A stretch of 64,000 nt of DNA from Stenotrophomonas maltophilia D457 (lineage in GTDB: Bacteria; Pseudomonadota; Gammaproteobacteria; Xanthomonadales; Xanthomonadaceae): assembly GCF_000284595.1 (NCBI RefSeq), contig NC_017671.1, positions 3,443,001 through 3,507,000 of the forward strand, given 5' to 3'. Below are positions 1 to 7,939 of this stretch, piece by piece (the stretch's first letter is position 1; the number at the start of each line of letters is the position of its first letter). Under the pieces are notes generated by a model that ran no database searches, had not been told where the DNA came from, and worked only from the letters and a program-made list of their open reading frames with translations. A program made the position numbers and the translations under genes.

Positions 1-89
1 ACTGGGTGGAGGCCGAGCCAGGGGCAACGGCGCGCAAGCGCTGGTTGTCGCGGGTGATCAGCTGGCTGCCGGTGGAATCGCAGCTGTAG
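1..89 (+). CDS. C-terminal end of a phospholipase D / cardiolipin synthase-like protein (5' part outside window)
   Basis: An open frame enters from the left edge and stops with TAG at 87-89, giving about 28 residues that end in SRVISWLPVESQL. A C-terminus of the form EPG(T/A)...W...LPIE.L is what I recall for ClsC-like phospholipase-D-family proteins, so this is probably the tail of such a gene; no catalytic HKD motif is inside the window to prove it. It is convergent with the HDOD gene, whose stop codon lies 3 bases further on, so the two transcripts meet tail to tail with no room for a separate terminator. Confidence 0.45.
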   Translation, partial: WVEAEPGATARKRWLSRVISWLPVESQL

Positions 90-92
90 CGC

Positions 93-1169
93 TCAGGACG
101 CCGGAGCGGCCTCATCCTGTCCGGCCTCATCCAGCGTTTCCACGTTGCGCCCATGCAGGCGCCGCCAGATCCAGCGCAATGCATGCGGCGGTGCCGAAGG
201 CAGCTGCTCCAGCAGGGCCAGCATGCGGCTCTGGCTGGCATGCCCATGGCGGCACAACAGGCTGGCCGCTGCGGCCGCGCTGGCCAGGCGCAGGCTGTCG
301 GCCAACGGTCCTTCCGCATCCACCGCCAAGGCCTGGTGAACCGGCTCAGGCAACTCCCATGCGGCAGCGACCCGCTGCGCCAGCGGCAACGACCACTGCT
401 GCAACAGCTGCAGGGCCAACGCCGGCTCCACGGGCTCGCCACGGGCCTGTGCCTCCTGCAGCAGCTGGCGCATCACCAGCGCCGCACCCAGCCCCTGCAC
501 CAGGCCCAGCCACTGCGCGGCGAAGGCATCGCCGAAGGTGACCGTGCGTGCGTGGTCGGCCGCTGCACGCGATGCCAGCAGTGCGTGCTCCCAGATGATC
601 GCGCTGAACTGCGGGAACACCTCGCATTGCACCTGCATCACCGGCTGCACCAGTACCGCACTGATGATCTGGCGCACGCCCTCGGTGCCGACCAGGGTCA
701 CCGCCCGCTGCAGGCTCTCTACCGGGCGCTCGTGGACCTTGTAGGCCGGGCTGTTGGCGATGCGCAGCAGGTTGCCGGTCAGCACCGGGTCCTGGCCGAT
801 GATCGCGGCCATCACCCGGGCCGAGGCGGCATCGTCGTTGACGGTCTGGATCAGCTGCGGCAGCAGCTGCGGCCGGCGGGGCAGCTGCCTGGCCGCCCAG
901 TCGCGGTCCTGCAGCGCGCGCGCCACCGCCTCGCCCAGGCCTGGGTCCTGCACCGGCGTTGGCTCGCCGGCCAGCCGTGGGTACAACGCAAGCGCATGCA
1001 GCCCGCGTTGCAGGTGAGCGGCGATCTCCGGCGACGGCAGCGCCTCGCCCTGCAGGCTTGCGGCTGCGGCGGCCACCGCCTGGCGGGATGCGGCAACCAG
1101 CCGCGCCGGTGCCGCCCCGGTCGAACGTGTCAGCCAGCCGCGCAGCGATCGCCACCATGCCGCTGTCAT
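93..1169 (-). CDS. HDOD domain protein (signal output / HD-related)
   Basis: Protein of 358 aa. An HDOD domain covers roughly residues 90-290: the segment RRPQLLPQLIQTVNDD, then IGQDPVLTGNLLRIANSPAY, is the typical start of this fold, in which the HD metal-binding residues are usually degenerate. HDOD proteins act as regulatory partners in chemotaxis, type IV pilus, cyclic-di-GMP and stress circuits and have no proven enzyme activity in general. The first 85 residues are alanine/arginine-rich without a recognisable domain, and the C-terminus is acidic. There is no membrane segment, so it should be cytoplasmic. No operon partner is on the same strand nearby. Function beyond the domain is not deducible. 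Confidence 0.8.
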   Translation of the reverse strand: MTAAWWRSLRGWLTRSTGAAPARLVAASRQAVAAAAASLQGEALPSPEIAAHLQRGLHALALYPRLAGEPTPVQDPGLGEAVARALQDRDWAARQLPRRPQLLPQLIQTVNDDAASARVMAAIIGQDPVLTGNLLRIANSPAYKVHERPVESLQRAVTLVGTEGVRQIISAVLVQPVMQVQCEVFPQFSAIIWEHALLASRAAADHARTVTFGDAFAAQWLGLVQGLGAALVMRQLLQEAQARGEPVEPALALQLLQQWSLPLAQRVAAAWELPEPVHQALAVDAEGPLADSLRLASAAAAASLLCRHGHASQSRMLALLEQLPSAPPHALRWIWRRLHGRNVETLDEAGQDEAAPAS

Positions 1170-1447
1170 CGCCGCCCGCCCTGTCGTTGTGATGCCCTTG
1201 CCGTCACTGACCGCCCTGCCTCTTCACGCCCATCCGGCCACCCGCCGTCGTCGCAGCATCGGCCGCACTTTCATCTTCTTTAACCGGACGGCCGCCGACG
1301 TCGACGGCAACGGCCGGGCGAATGGACTAGAATGGCGCCGCGCGACCCGTCCCCCAGCCATGACGACGTCGCTTTTTTTGTTTTGGGACCCTACCGTTCA
1401 CTGGCCGTTCGCTGCAGTTCGCCGCTGTTCGCGCCATCGGAGACGCC

Positions 1448-2545
1448 ATGCTATTCGAAACCCTCGCCACCACCGGCCACGAACAAGTGGTGTTCTGCCA
1501 CAACCACGATGCCGGCCTGAAGGCGATCATCGCCATTCACAACACCACCCTGGGCCCGGCCCTGGGCGGCGTGCGCATGCGCCCCTACGCCAGCACCGAC
1601 GAGGCACTGGCCGACGTGCTGCGGCTGAGCCGGACGATGACCTACAAGAATGCGCTGGCCGGCCTCAACGTCGGTGGCGGCAAGGCGGTGATCATCGGCG
1701 ACCCGAAGGTGGACAAGACCGAGGTGCTGTTCCGCGCCTTCGGCCGTTACGTCGACTCGCTGGGCGGCCGCTACATCACCGCCGAAGACGTCGGCACCGA
1801 CGTCAACGACATGGAGAACATCTACCTGGAGAGCCAGTTCGTGACCGGCGTGCACCAGGTCCATGGCGGCTCCGGCGATCCGGCCCCGTTCACCGCCTAC
1901 GGTGCGCTGCAGGCGCTGATGGCGGCGATGCGCTTCAAGTTCGGCCACGAGGAAGTGGGCAAGACCAGCATCGCGGTGCAGGGCCTGGGCCACATCGGCA
2001 TGGAGCTGGTGAAACTGCTGCGCGACCGCGGTGCCAAGCTGTATGTCACCGACCTGGACAGCGCACTGGTTGATCGCGCGGTCAGCGATTTCGGCGCCGA
2101 AGCGGTCAAGCCCGACGAGATCCACGAAGTGAACGCCGACGTGTTCGCACCGTGCGCGCTGGAAGGCGCCATCAACGCCGACACCCTGCCGCGGATCAAG
2201 GCCAAGATCATCTGCGGTACCGCCAACAACCAGCTGTCGAGCCTGGAAATCGGCGATGAACTGCACGCGCGCGGCATCCTGTATGCGCCGGACTATGCGG
2301 TCAACGCTGGCGGCGTGATGAACGTGTCGCTGGAGATCGATGGCTACAACCGCGAACGCGCGATGCGCCTGATCCGCAGCATCTATCACAACCTCACCCG
2401 CATCTTCGAACTGTCGCAGCGCGAGAACATCGCGCCGCAGCGTGCGGCCGACCGCATCGCCGAAAGCCGCATCCTGTCGATCGGCAAGCTGAAGATGCCG
2501 CTGGGCCGCAGCACCCCGCGCCTGGGCAACCTGCGCGGCGGCTGA
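1448..2545 (+). CDS. ldh: Leucine (Glu/Leu/Phe/Val) dehydrogenase
   Basis: NAD-dependent oxidative deamination of branched-chain amino acids to 2-oxo acids, feeding branched-chain acyl-CoA and branched fatty acid synthesis. The 365-aa length is usual for leucine dehydrogenase and much shorter than glutamate dehydrogenase. The glycine-rich substrate loop GLNVGGGKAVI contains the catalytic lysine (K79); the acid is in TAEDVGTD (about D114); the Rossmann fingerprint GLGHIG is at 179-184. The gene is preceded by a 278-bp gap containing a TAGAAT hexamer at 1328-1333 that could be a -10 box, giving a leader of about 100 nt. It is convergent with the autotransporter gene, with a hairpin between them. 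Xanthomonads make large amounts of iso-branched fatty acids, which fits the role. Confidence 0.93.
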   Translation: MLFETLATTGHEQVVFCHNHDAGLKAIIAIHNTTLGPALGGVRMRPYASTDEALADVLRLSRTMTYKNALAGLNVGGGKAVIIGDPKVDKTEVLFRAFGRYVDSLGGRYITAEDVGTDVNDMENIYLESQFVTGVHQVHGGSGDPAPFTAYGALQALMAAMRFKFGHEEVGKTSIAVQGLGHIGMELVKLLRDRGAKLYVTDLDSALVDRAVSDFGAEAVKPDEIHEVNADVFAPCALEGAINADTLPRIKAKIICGTANNQLSSLEIGDELHARGILYAPDYAVNAGGVMNVSLEIDGYNRERAMRLIRSIYHNLTRIFELSQRENIAPQRAADRIAESRILSIGKLKMPLGRSTPRLGNLRGG

Positions 2546-2555
2546 GCCTGCCGAT

Positions 2556-2585
2556 GTCGCGCCGGAGCTGACGTCCCGGCGCGAC
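2556..2585. terminator. Bidirectional hairpin between convergent genes
   Basis: A perfect 10-bp stem (GTCGCGCCGG at 2556-2565 with CCGGCGCGAC at 2576-2585, 10-nt loop) lies in the 47-bp gap between leucine dehydrogenase and the autotransporter, which are transcribed toward each other. No long U-run follows, so termination strength is uncertain. Confidence 0.5.
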
Positions 2586-2592
2586 CTCCCGC

Positions 2593-5436
2593 TCAGAACC
2601 CGGTGCTGTAGCGCAGCGCCGCCTGGCGCGCGCCCTCGCCACCGACGCGCTGGTCGAAGCCCAGGCTCAGGCGGCCATTGCGGCCCCACCACGACTCCAG
2701 CGCCACGCCGAACAGCGCACTGCCACGCGGTGCGTCCCATCCCGCCAGGGGTGCCCAGGCATCGACACCAACGAAGCTGGCCTGCCAGTCCGCATCGGCA
2801 CCGTCGAGCCGTTGCTGCCACTCGGCGTGCCCGCGCAGCGTCCAGCGCCCCCAGCCGCGCTCGCCACGGATACCGGCCAGCATCTGGCTGCGCTGCACGC
2901 GGTTGGCGTCGCCACGCAGGCCGAAGCCGAAACCACCCAGCTCATTGAAGGCATCGGTATCCACGCGCGTGGTGCTGGCACCCAGATACGGTGTCAACGA
3001 CGCGCCCGCGCGGCCAAAACGATAGCCGCCTTCGACGCTGGCACTGCTGAAGCGTCCGCCGTAACGTGCGGAAACACCATAGGCACCGGCGCCCAGCAGC
3101 AACTGGCGATCCAGCGCACGGGTGAACTGGCCGCTGCCGACCTGCGCCAGCGCATAGCCCCGGCCCAGGTTCCAACCGGCGTACAACTGTGCCTGCGCCT
3201 GGCGATCACGCCCACGATCGCCGCCGAAGCTGCTGCCACCATTGCTGCGGGTCTCGCCAAAGGCCACGCCCATCAGCCCATTGCTGCCCAGCGGCAGGTC
3301 CTGGCCGGCCATCCAGCCACGGCTGTCGGCGGCATTGCCGGCAAAACTGCCCTGCCCGGCCTCACCGAGCGCGCTCTGCCAGGCCCCGCGCAGGCGCGGC
3401 GCCGCCTGCACGCGATCGAAGCGCTCGGCGATCGCACGGCGCGACATGTCGATGCTGTCGAAGGTGGCCGACTCGGCCCGCGCATGCGCCTGCCCGGACA
3501 GGCTCTGCAGGCTGGCTGCCAGGCCCTCGCTGCCACCGCCGGTCCACTGCAGCGCACCGGCCGCCGTGCCGAAGGCCGAGCCCTGCAGCGCAGGACTGCC
3601 ATCGAGTGCGCTGAACGCACCTTCCAGTCGTTGCGCCGCGGACTGCGCCGAGGCCGCGAGCCCGGTCGCCGCCGCCGTCACGCTCACCTGGGTCAGGTTC
3701 AACCAGGCAGTGTTGCTGTCATAGCCATAGCTGCTCTGCAGCAGCGACAGGCCCTGCAGGCCGCTGGAGGAGGCCGGGCTGCTGAAGGTGCCGCTCAGGC
3801 CACCGGCCGCATGGACCAGGTCCTGGCGGCTGCCGTTCTGCGGCACGTAGCCGGAGACGAAGCCATTCACACGCACGCCACCATTGATCGAGGCCGTGCC
3901 GGTCACCTGCAGCGCATTGGCACCGAGCGCGATCATCAACTGGCCACCCGCCTGCTGCGTGTAGTTGCCCTCGATGGTGCCGGTGGTGCTGCCGGTGGTC
4001 AGGAACACGCTGCTGCCGTTGACCACGTTGCCGATCACGCGCGGCGTGCCGCCATTGAACTGCAGGCCGGTCGAATCCGGGTCGGGCTGGCCGAGGATGG
4101 TCACGTTGGAACGGATGACACTGCCGTTCTGCAGCGACAGGATGCCGCGTTCGATGCGGGTGGCGCCGCTGTAGCTGTTGTTGCCTGCGAGCACCAGGGT
4201 GCCCCCGCCCTGCTTGACCAGGCCGCCGCTGCCGACGATGTCGTTGCTCCACAGCGAGCCGCTCGATGGCGCATCGACATTGGCCACTACATCACCCCAG
4301 TCGAAGCGGCCCGGGCCCTTGATCGCCCGCGAGATGTCGAGCAGGCCGTAGCCGAACACCGCATCCACGCCGGGCGCGCCGATGTCCTTGGCCGTGCCCA
4401 GCAGGGTCTGCCGCACCAGGTTGTTGTCGAAGTACGGGTAGCGCTGCCAGACCAGCGCGGCGGCGCCGGAGATCAACGGGGCGGCGAAGGACGTCCCGTA
4501 GTTCCAGTAGTAGGTGCTGCCATTGGCATCGGGATAGACCGCGCTGCCCGGCGCCGCCAGGCAATAGCGCGCCGCCTGCCCGCAGGCATTGGCGTAGCTG
4601 GCCAGCGTGCCCGGTGCATAGGGATCCACTGCGGTCGCCACCAGCCAACCGCGCTCCAGGTCGGCCGCCGGCAGCGAGCCGGCAACGCCCAGCTGGCTGG
4701 GCAGGGCGGCCAGGCTGCTCGGTTCGGTGCGCGCATCGTTGCCGGCCGCGAACACCACCAGGCCGCCATGGTTGATGACGAACGGGCGGTACTCGGCCGC
4801 CACCTGCGCGGTGGTCGGCAGGTCGGTCCAGTACAGGCCGCCCCACGAGTTGTTCATCACCTTCACGTTGTAGCTGATCAGGTCCTGGTGGACCTGCGCC
4901 ACGCCCAGCGGACCGCTGAAGGAATTGCCCTTGCCGCTGCCGTCATCGACCGGCGGCTTGTCGGCGATGATCCGCGCCGAAACGATCTGCGCACCGGGGG
5001 CGATGCCGCCCGGCCAGGTTCCCACCGGCGCGCCGGCGGCCAGGCTGGCTACCGCCGTGCCGTGGCCCACCACGTCGTCCACCAGCAGGTTGTTGCGCGC
5101 CGGATCGATGTAGTTGAGGTTGCCCACCACCCGCCCGTTCAATGCCGCTGCGTTGCGCTGCACGCCCGAGTCGACGATGCCGATGCGCACGCCCTGCCCG
5201 GTCAGGCCGGCGGCCTGTGCGGCACGCGCATTGGTCACTGACAGGTGCGCGTCGAAGGCCGGTTCCTGCGGCTTGGCCGGAGGCGGTGCCGTCGGAGGGG
5301 GCGTCGTTGGGGGTGTGGGGGTGGTCGGAGGGGGATCGATGCGGACATTGCCGCCGCCTCCGCCGCCGCCACATGCCGTCATTGCCATCGCCAGCGCCGT
5401 TGCCAGCGCGGACCTAACCATCGTCGTGCGTTCCAT
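2593..5436 (-). CDS. Autotransporter subtilisin-like serine protease with lipoprotein signal
   Basis: Secreted S8 protease carried to the surface by its own beta-barrel. ATG at 5436 is chosen because GGAAGG lies just upstream; the protein is then 947 aa. It opens with a signal peptide ending in AMTAC, so Cys22 is a likely lipidation site, followed by a run of seven glycines and a Pro/Thr-rich tether (35-55). The catalytic triad is visible: D89 in GIVDSG, H125 in GHGTAVASLAAG and S316 in GTSFAAP. A passenger-associated repeat (KQGGGTLVLAGNNSYSGATR) follows at about 430-455. The last ~270 residues are the autotransporter barrel and end in Phe, as needed for BAM recognition. Lipidated subtilisin autotransporters such as NalP and SphB1 process other surface proteins; substrate here is unknown. 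Confidence 0.92.
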   Translation of the reverse strand: MERTTMVRSALATALAMAMTACGGGGGGGNVRIDPPPTTPTPPTTPPPTAPPPAKPQEPAFDAHLSVTNARAAQAAGLTGQGVRIGIVDSGVQRNAAALNGRVVGNLNYIDPARNNLLVDDVVGHGTAVASLAAGAPVGTWPGGIAPGAQIVSARIIADKPPVDDGSGKGNSFSGPLGVAQVHQDLISYNVKVMNNSWGGLYWTDLPTTAQVAAEYRPFVINHGGLVVFAAGNDARTEPSSLAALPSQLGVAGSLPAADLERGWLVATAVDPYAPGTLASYANACGQAARYCLAAPGSAVYPDANGSTYYWNYGTSFAAPLISGAAALVWQRYPYFDNNLVRQTLLGTAKDIGAPGVDAVFGYGLLDISRAIKGPGRFDWGDVVANVDAPSSGSLWSNDIVGSGGLVKQGGGTLVLAGNNSYSGATRIERGILSLQNGSVIRSNVTILGQPDPDSTGLQFNGGTPRVIGNVVNGSSVFLTTGSTTGTIEGNYTQQAGGQLMIALGANALQVTGTASINGGVRVNGFVSGYVPQNGSRQDLVHAAGGLSGTFSSPASSSGLQGLSLLQSSYGYDSNTAWLNLTQVSVTAAATGLAASAQSAAQRLEGAFSALDGSPALQGSAFGTAAGALQWTGGGSEGLAASLQSLSGQAHARAESATFDSIDMSRRAIAERFDRVQAAPRLRGAWQSALGEAGQGSFAGNAADSRGWMAGQDLPLGSNGLMGVAFGETRSNGGSSFGGDRGRDRQAQAQLYAGWNLGRGYALAQVGSGQFTRALDRQLLLGAGAYGVSARYGGRFSSASVEGGYRFGRAGASLTPYLGASTTRVDTDAFNELGGFGFGLRGDANRVQRSQMLAGIRGERGWGRWTLRGHAEWQQRLDGADADWQASFVGVDAWAPLAGWDAPRGSALFGVALESWWGRNGRLSLGFDQRVGGEGARQAALRYSTGF

Positions 5437-5618
5437 CGATTCCTTCCCATGAACGTTGACCTGCCTACATCCCGGCAGGCGTGCGGTGCCGCCCAGCGGC
5501 GGCCCTCCCCGACCCTCTATACTTGGGCCGACCCCCACGCAGTCTGCCGGGAAACCGGGGCGCTTCCAACGTCCGCGGTCTCCTTTCCGAACATTGCTTA
5601 CGCATCAACGAGATTGCC

Positions 5619-6794
5619 ATGTCCAACATCGTCATCGCCGCCGCCAAGCGCACCGCCATCGGCTCCTTCCTCGGCCAGTTCAACGGCGTGCCGACCCCCA
5701 CCCTCGGCGCGGCCGCCATCGCTGCCGCCCTGGAACAGTCGGGCGTACCGGCCAGCGACGTCTCCGAGGTCCTCATGGGCTGCGTGCTGCCGGCCAACCT
5801 CGGCCAGGCGCCCGCCCGCCAGGCGGCGATCGCCGCCGGCATTCCGCTGTCGACCGGCGCCACCACCCTCAACAAGGTGTGCGGCTCGGGCATGAAGACC
5901 ATCATGCTCGGCCATGACCTGATCAAGGCCGGTTCGGCCAGCATCGTGGTCGCCGGTGGCATGGAATCGATGTCCAACGCCCCGCACCTGCTGCCGAACT
6001 CCCGTACCGGCAACCGCTTCGGCAACTTCCAGGCGGTCGACCACATGGCCCACGACGGCCTGGTCAACGCCTATGACGGCAAGGCCATGGGCGAATTCGC
6101 CGAATGCGCCGTGGACAAGTACCAGTTCAGCCGCGAGGAGCAGGACGCCTACGCGATCGAATCGGTCAAGCGCGCGCAGGCCGCACAGGCCAACGGTGCG
6201 TTCGCCGACGAGATCGTCGCGGTGAAGGTAGCCACCCGCAAGGGTGACGTCGAGGTCGCCACCGACGAGCAGCCGGGGCGCTCGGATATCGCCAAGATCC
6301 CGACCCTGCGTCCGGCCTTCAAGAAGGACGGCAGCGTCACCGCCGCCAGTTCCTCCAGCATCTCCGACGGCGCCGCCGCGGTGGTCCTGCTGACCGAGGA
6401 AGACGCGGCCGCCCGTGGCATCACTCCGCTGGCCCGCATCGTCGGCCACGCCACCCATTCGCAGGAACCGGAGTGGTTCACCACCGCCCCGATCGGCGCG
6501 ATCCACACGCTGCTGGCCAAGACCGGCTGGTCGCTGGACCAGATCGACCTGTTCGAGATCAACGAGGCCTTTGCCGTGGTGGCAATGGCGCCGATGCGTG
6601 AGCTGGGCATCCCGCACGACAAGCTGAACGTGAATGGCGGTGCCTGCGCGCTGGGTCATCCCATCGGTGCCTCCGGTGCACGCCTGGTGGTGACCCTGGT
6701 CAACGCCCTGCGCACGCGCGGTGGCAAGCGCGGCATTGCCACCCTGTGCATCGGTGGCGGCGAAGCAACGGCAATCGCCATCGAATTGATTTAA
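5619..6794 (+). CDS. Acetyl-CoA acetyltransferase (thiolase)
   Basis: Condenses two acetyl-CoA to acetoacetyl-CoA or runs in reverse during fatty acid or ketogenic amino acid breakdown. Starting at ATG 5619 gives 391 aa, the standard thiolase II length. All catalytic parts are present: the acylated Cys88 in NKVCGSGM, His347 in CALGHPIGASG and Cys377 in CIGGGEA; the NEAFA motif precedes the His box. The gene stands alone, with no neighbouring hydroxyacyl-CoA dehydrogenase; the fadB-type gene in this window is about 27 kb away. A TATACT element at 5518-5523 could serve as its -10 box. The degradative or biosynthetic direction cannot be told from the sequence; acetoacetyl-CoA thiolase (atoB/phbA type) is the best fit. 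Confidence 0.92.
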   Translation: MSNIVIAAAKRTAIGSFLGQFNGVPTPTLGAAAIAAALEQSGVPASDVSEVLMGCVLPANLGQAPARQAAIAAGIPLSTGATTLNKVCGSGMKTIMLGHDLIKAGSASIVVAGGMESMSNAPHLLPNSRTGNRFGNFQAVDHMAHDGLVNAYDGKAMGEFAECAVDKYQFSREEQDAYAIESVKRAQAAQANGAFADEIVAVKVATRKGDVEVATDEQPGRSDIAKIPTLRPAFKKDGSVTAASSSSISDGAAAVVLLTEEDAAARGITPLARIVGHATHSQEPEWFTTAPIGAIHTLLAKTGWSLDQIDLFEINEAFAVVAMAPMRELGIPHDKLNVNGGACALGHPIGASGARLVVTLVNALRTRGGKRGIATLCIGGGEATAIAIELI

Positions 6795-6836
6795 AAAGAT
6801 TTAACGATGATTTCGCAAAAATGAATGCGGGATCGC

Positions 6837-6865
6837 TTGACACCCAATCTTGGCTTGTCATCATG
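6837..6865 (+). promoter_or_regulatory. Candidate sigma-70 promoter of the first alanine-rich lipoprotein
   Basis: A perfect -35 hexamer TTGACA occurs at 6837-6842, followed 17 bp later by ATCATG, a poor -10. It lies 54-82 bp upstream of the start codon at 6919 in an unusually AT-rich stretch (6785-6870). The -35 match is solid; the -10 is inferred. Confidence 0.4.
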
Positions 6866-6918
6866 TTGTCGGCGCGCAGCATGCGCGTTGCCTAATTCTA
6901 ACGACGAGGATTTACACA

Positions 6919-7260
6919 ATGAGCATCAACAAGCTGCTGGTCGCGATGTCCCTGGCTCTGGCCCTGGCCGCCTGCTCGAAGCAGGAAGCTGCCCAGGACG
7001 CCGCTGCTTCGGCCAACGAAGCCGCCACCGAAGCCCAGGCTGCTGCCGACCAGGCCGCCGCTGCCGGCGCCCAGACCGCCGACGCTGCCCAGCAGGCTGC
7101 CAACACCGCCGCCACCGCTGCTGACGCTGCGACCGACGCTGCTGCCAACACCGCTGCTGCCGCGACCGACGCTGCTGCTGGCGAAGCCAAGGACGCTGCC
7201 AAGGCTGCCGAAGCTACCGCTGAGCAGGCCAAGGACGCTGCTGAAGAAGCCAAGAAGTAA
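6919..7260 (+). CDS. Small alanine-rich lipoprotein, coiled-coil/LEA-like (paralog 1)
   Basis: Short lipoprotein of 113 aa. A signal peptide (KLLVAMSLALALAAC) ends in a clear lipobox with Cys19, followed by SKQEA. The rest is a low-complexity helix built almost only from A, D, E, K, T and Q in an 11-residue-like rhythm (for example AADAATDAAANTAAAATDAA), reminiscent of LEA proteins and of the Lpp-type trimeric helix. It should sit on the outer membrane facing the periplasm. ATG 6919 follows GACGAGGA. The next gene, 156 bp downstream, is a paralog. A strong terminator ends the unit. Role unknown; envelope spacing or stress protection are guesses from composition only. Confidence 0.82.
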   Translation: MSINKLLVAMSLALALAACSKQEAAQDAAASANEAATEAQAAADQAAAAGAQTADAAQQAANTAATAADAATDAAANTAAAATDAAAGEAKDAAKAAEATAEQAKDAAEEAKK

Positions 7261-7286
7261 TAACTTCTTTCTTCACGCTGTTCCGG

Positions 7287-7319
7287 AAAAGCCGCTGGTT
7301 CGCCAGCGGCTTTTTCTTT
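7287..7319 (+). terminator. Rho-independent terminator after lipoprotein 1
   Basis: Stem GCCGCTGG / CCAGCGGC with a TTCG tetraloop, preceded by AAAA and followed by TTTTTCTTT, 27-59 bases after the stop codon. Confidence 0.9.
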
Positions 7320-7416
7320 GCGCCACTGCGACCTCGCGGCGCGGGCATCGCGACCCCGCCTTCACAACGGCATGAATAGGCTGGCGTCCCCATCCATTGC
7401 AGTACCGGAGACCGCC

Positions 7417-7827
7417 ATGAAGATTCGCCCGATCACCACCACCCTGCTGGCCGCCTCCCTGCTGCTGGCCCTGGCCGCCTGCAAGGGCCCGGAAGCCGAA
7501 CAGGCCAAGCAGGACGCGCAGCAGGCCGCTGACAGCGCCGGCGCGGCTGCCCGCGATGCCGTCGACAAGGCGGCAGAAGCTACCCGTGACGCCGCCGACA
7601 AGACCGCTGCAGCCTCCGAGCAGGCCGCCGCCGATACCCAGCAGGCGCTGGACAAGGCTGCAGACGCCACCGCCAACGCTGCCGACAAGGCCAAGGACGC
7701 CGCAACCGACGCCGCCGCACACGCCAGCGACGCGACTGCCAACGCCGCACAGAAGGTGGCCGACAAGGCCCGCGATGTCGCCAATGACGCGAAGGCGAAC
7801 GCCGCCAAGGAAGAAGCCAAGCACTGA
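7417..7827 (+). CDS. Small alanine-rich lipoprotein, coiled-coil/LEA-like (paralog 2)
   Basis: 136-aa relative of the preceding gene. Signal peptide TTLLAASLLLALAAC ends in a lipobox with a lipidated Cys near residue 23, then KGPEAEQAKQDAQQAAD. The mature part is a charged alanine-rich helix with repeats such as DKAAEATRDAADKTA and DKAADATANAADKAKDAATD. ATG 7417 follows ACCGGAG with good spacing. Each of the two tandem genes has its own terminator, so they are transcribed separately rather than as an operon despite the duplication. The charge pattern is more strongly alternating than in paralog 1, and it ends KEEAKH. Function unknown. Confidence 0.82.
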   Translation: MKIRPITTTLLAASLLLALAACKGPEAEQAKQDAQQAADSAGAAARDAVDKAAEATRDAADKTAAASEQAAADTQQALDKAADATANAADKAKDAATDAAAHASDATANAAQKVADKARDVANDAKANAAKEEAKH

Positions 7828-7865
7828 GGCGTACCGGCAGCCAGGCATGGGCCCGGCGCTACAGG

Positions 7866-7896
7866 AAAAGCCGCGGCACTGCCGCGGCTTTTCTGC
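7866..7896 (+). terminator. Rho-independent terminator after lipoprotein 2
   Basis: Hairpin AAAAGCCGCGGC-ACT-GCCGCGGCTTTT followed by CTGCTTTT; it lies between this gene and the convergent aidB-like gene and, with A and T runs on both sides, can work in both directions. Confidence 0.85.
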
Positions 7897-7939
7897 TTTT
7901 CGCTTCGCGTTTTTTCCGTTGATTCCGTGGTGGGCGCTC

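Noticed and set aside
1360..1447. Possible leader peptide MTTSLFLFW ahead of leucine dehydrogenase
   Set aside because: The frame does not stop before the gene and runs on for hundreds of codons; the T-run alone creates the Phe/Leu codons. No antiterminator pairing could be seen.
2812..5241. Long open frame opposite the autotransporter gene (about 800 codons)
   Set aside because: It has no domain, unusual Ala/Arg/Gln-rich composition, and lies antisense to a protein with a full catalytic triad and a barrel; high GC makes antisense stops rare.
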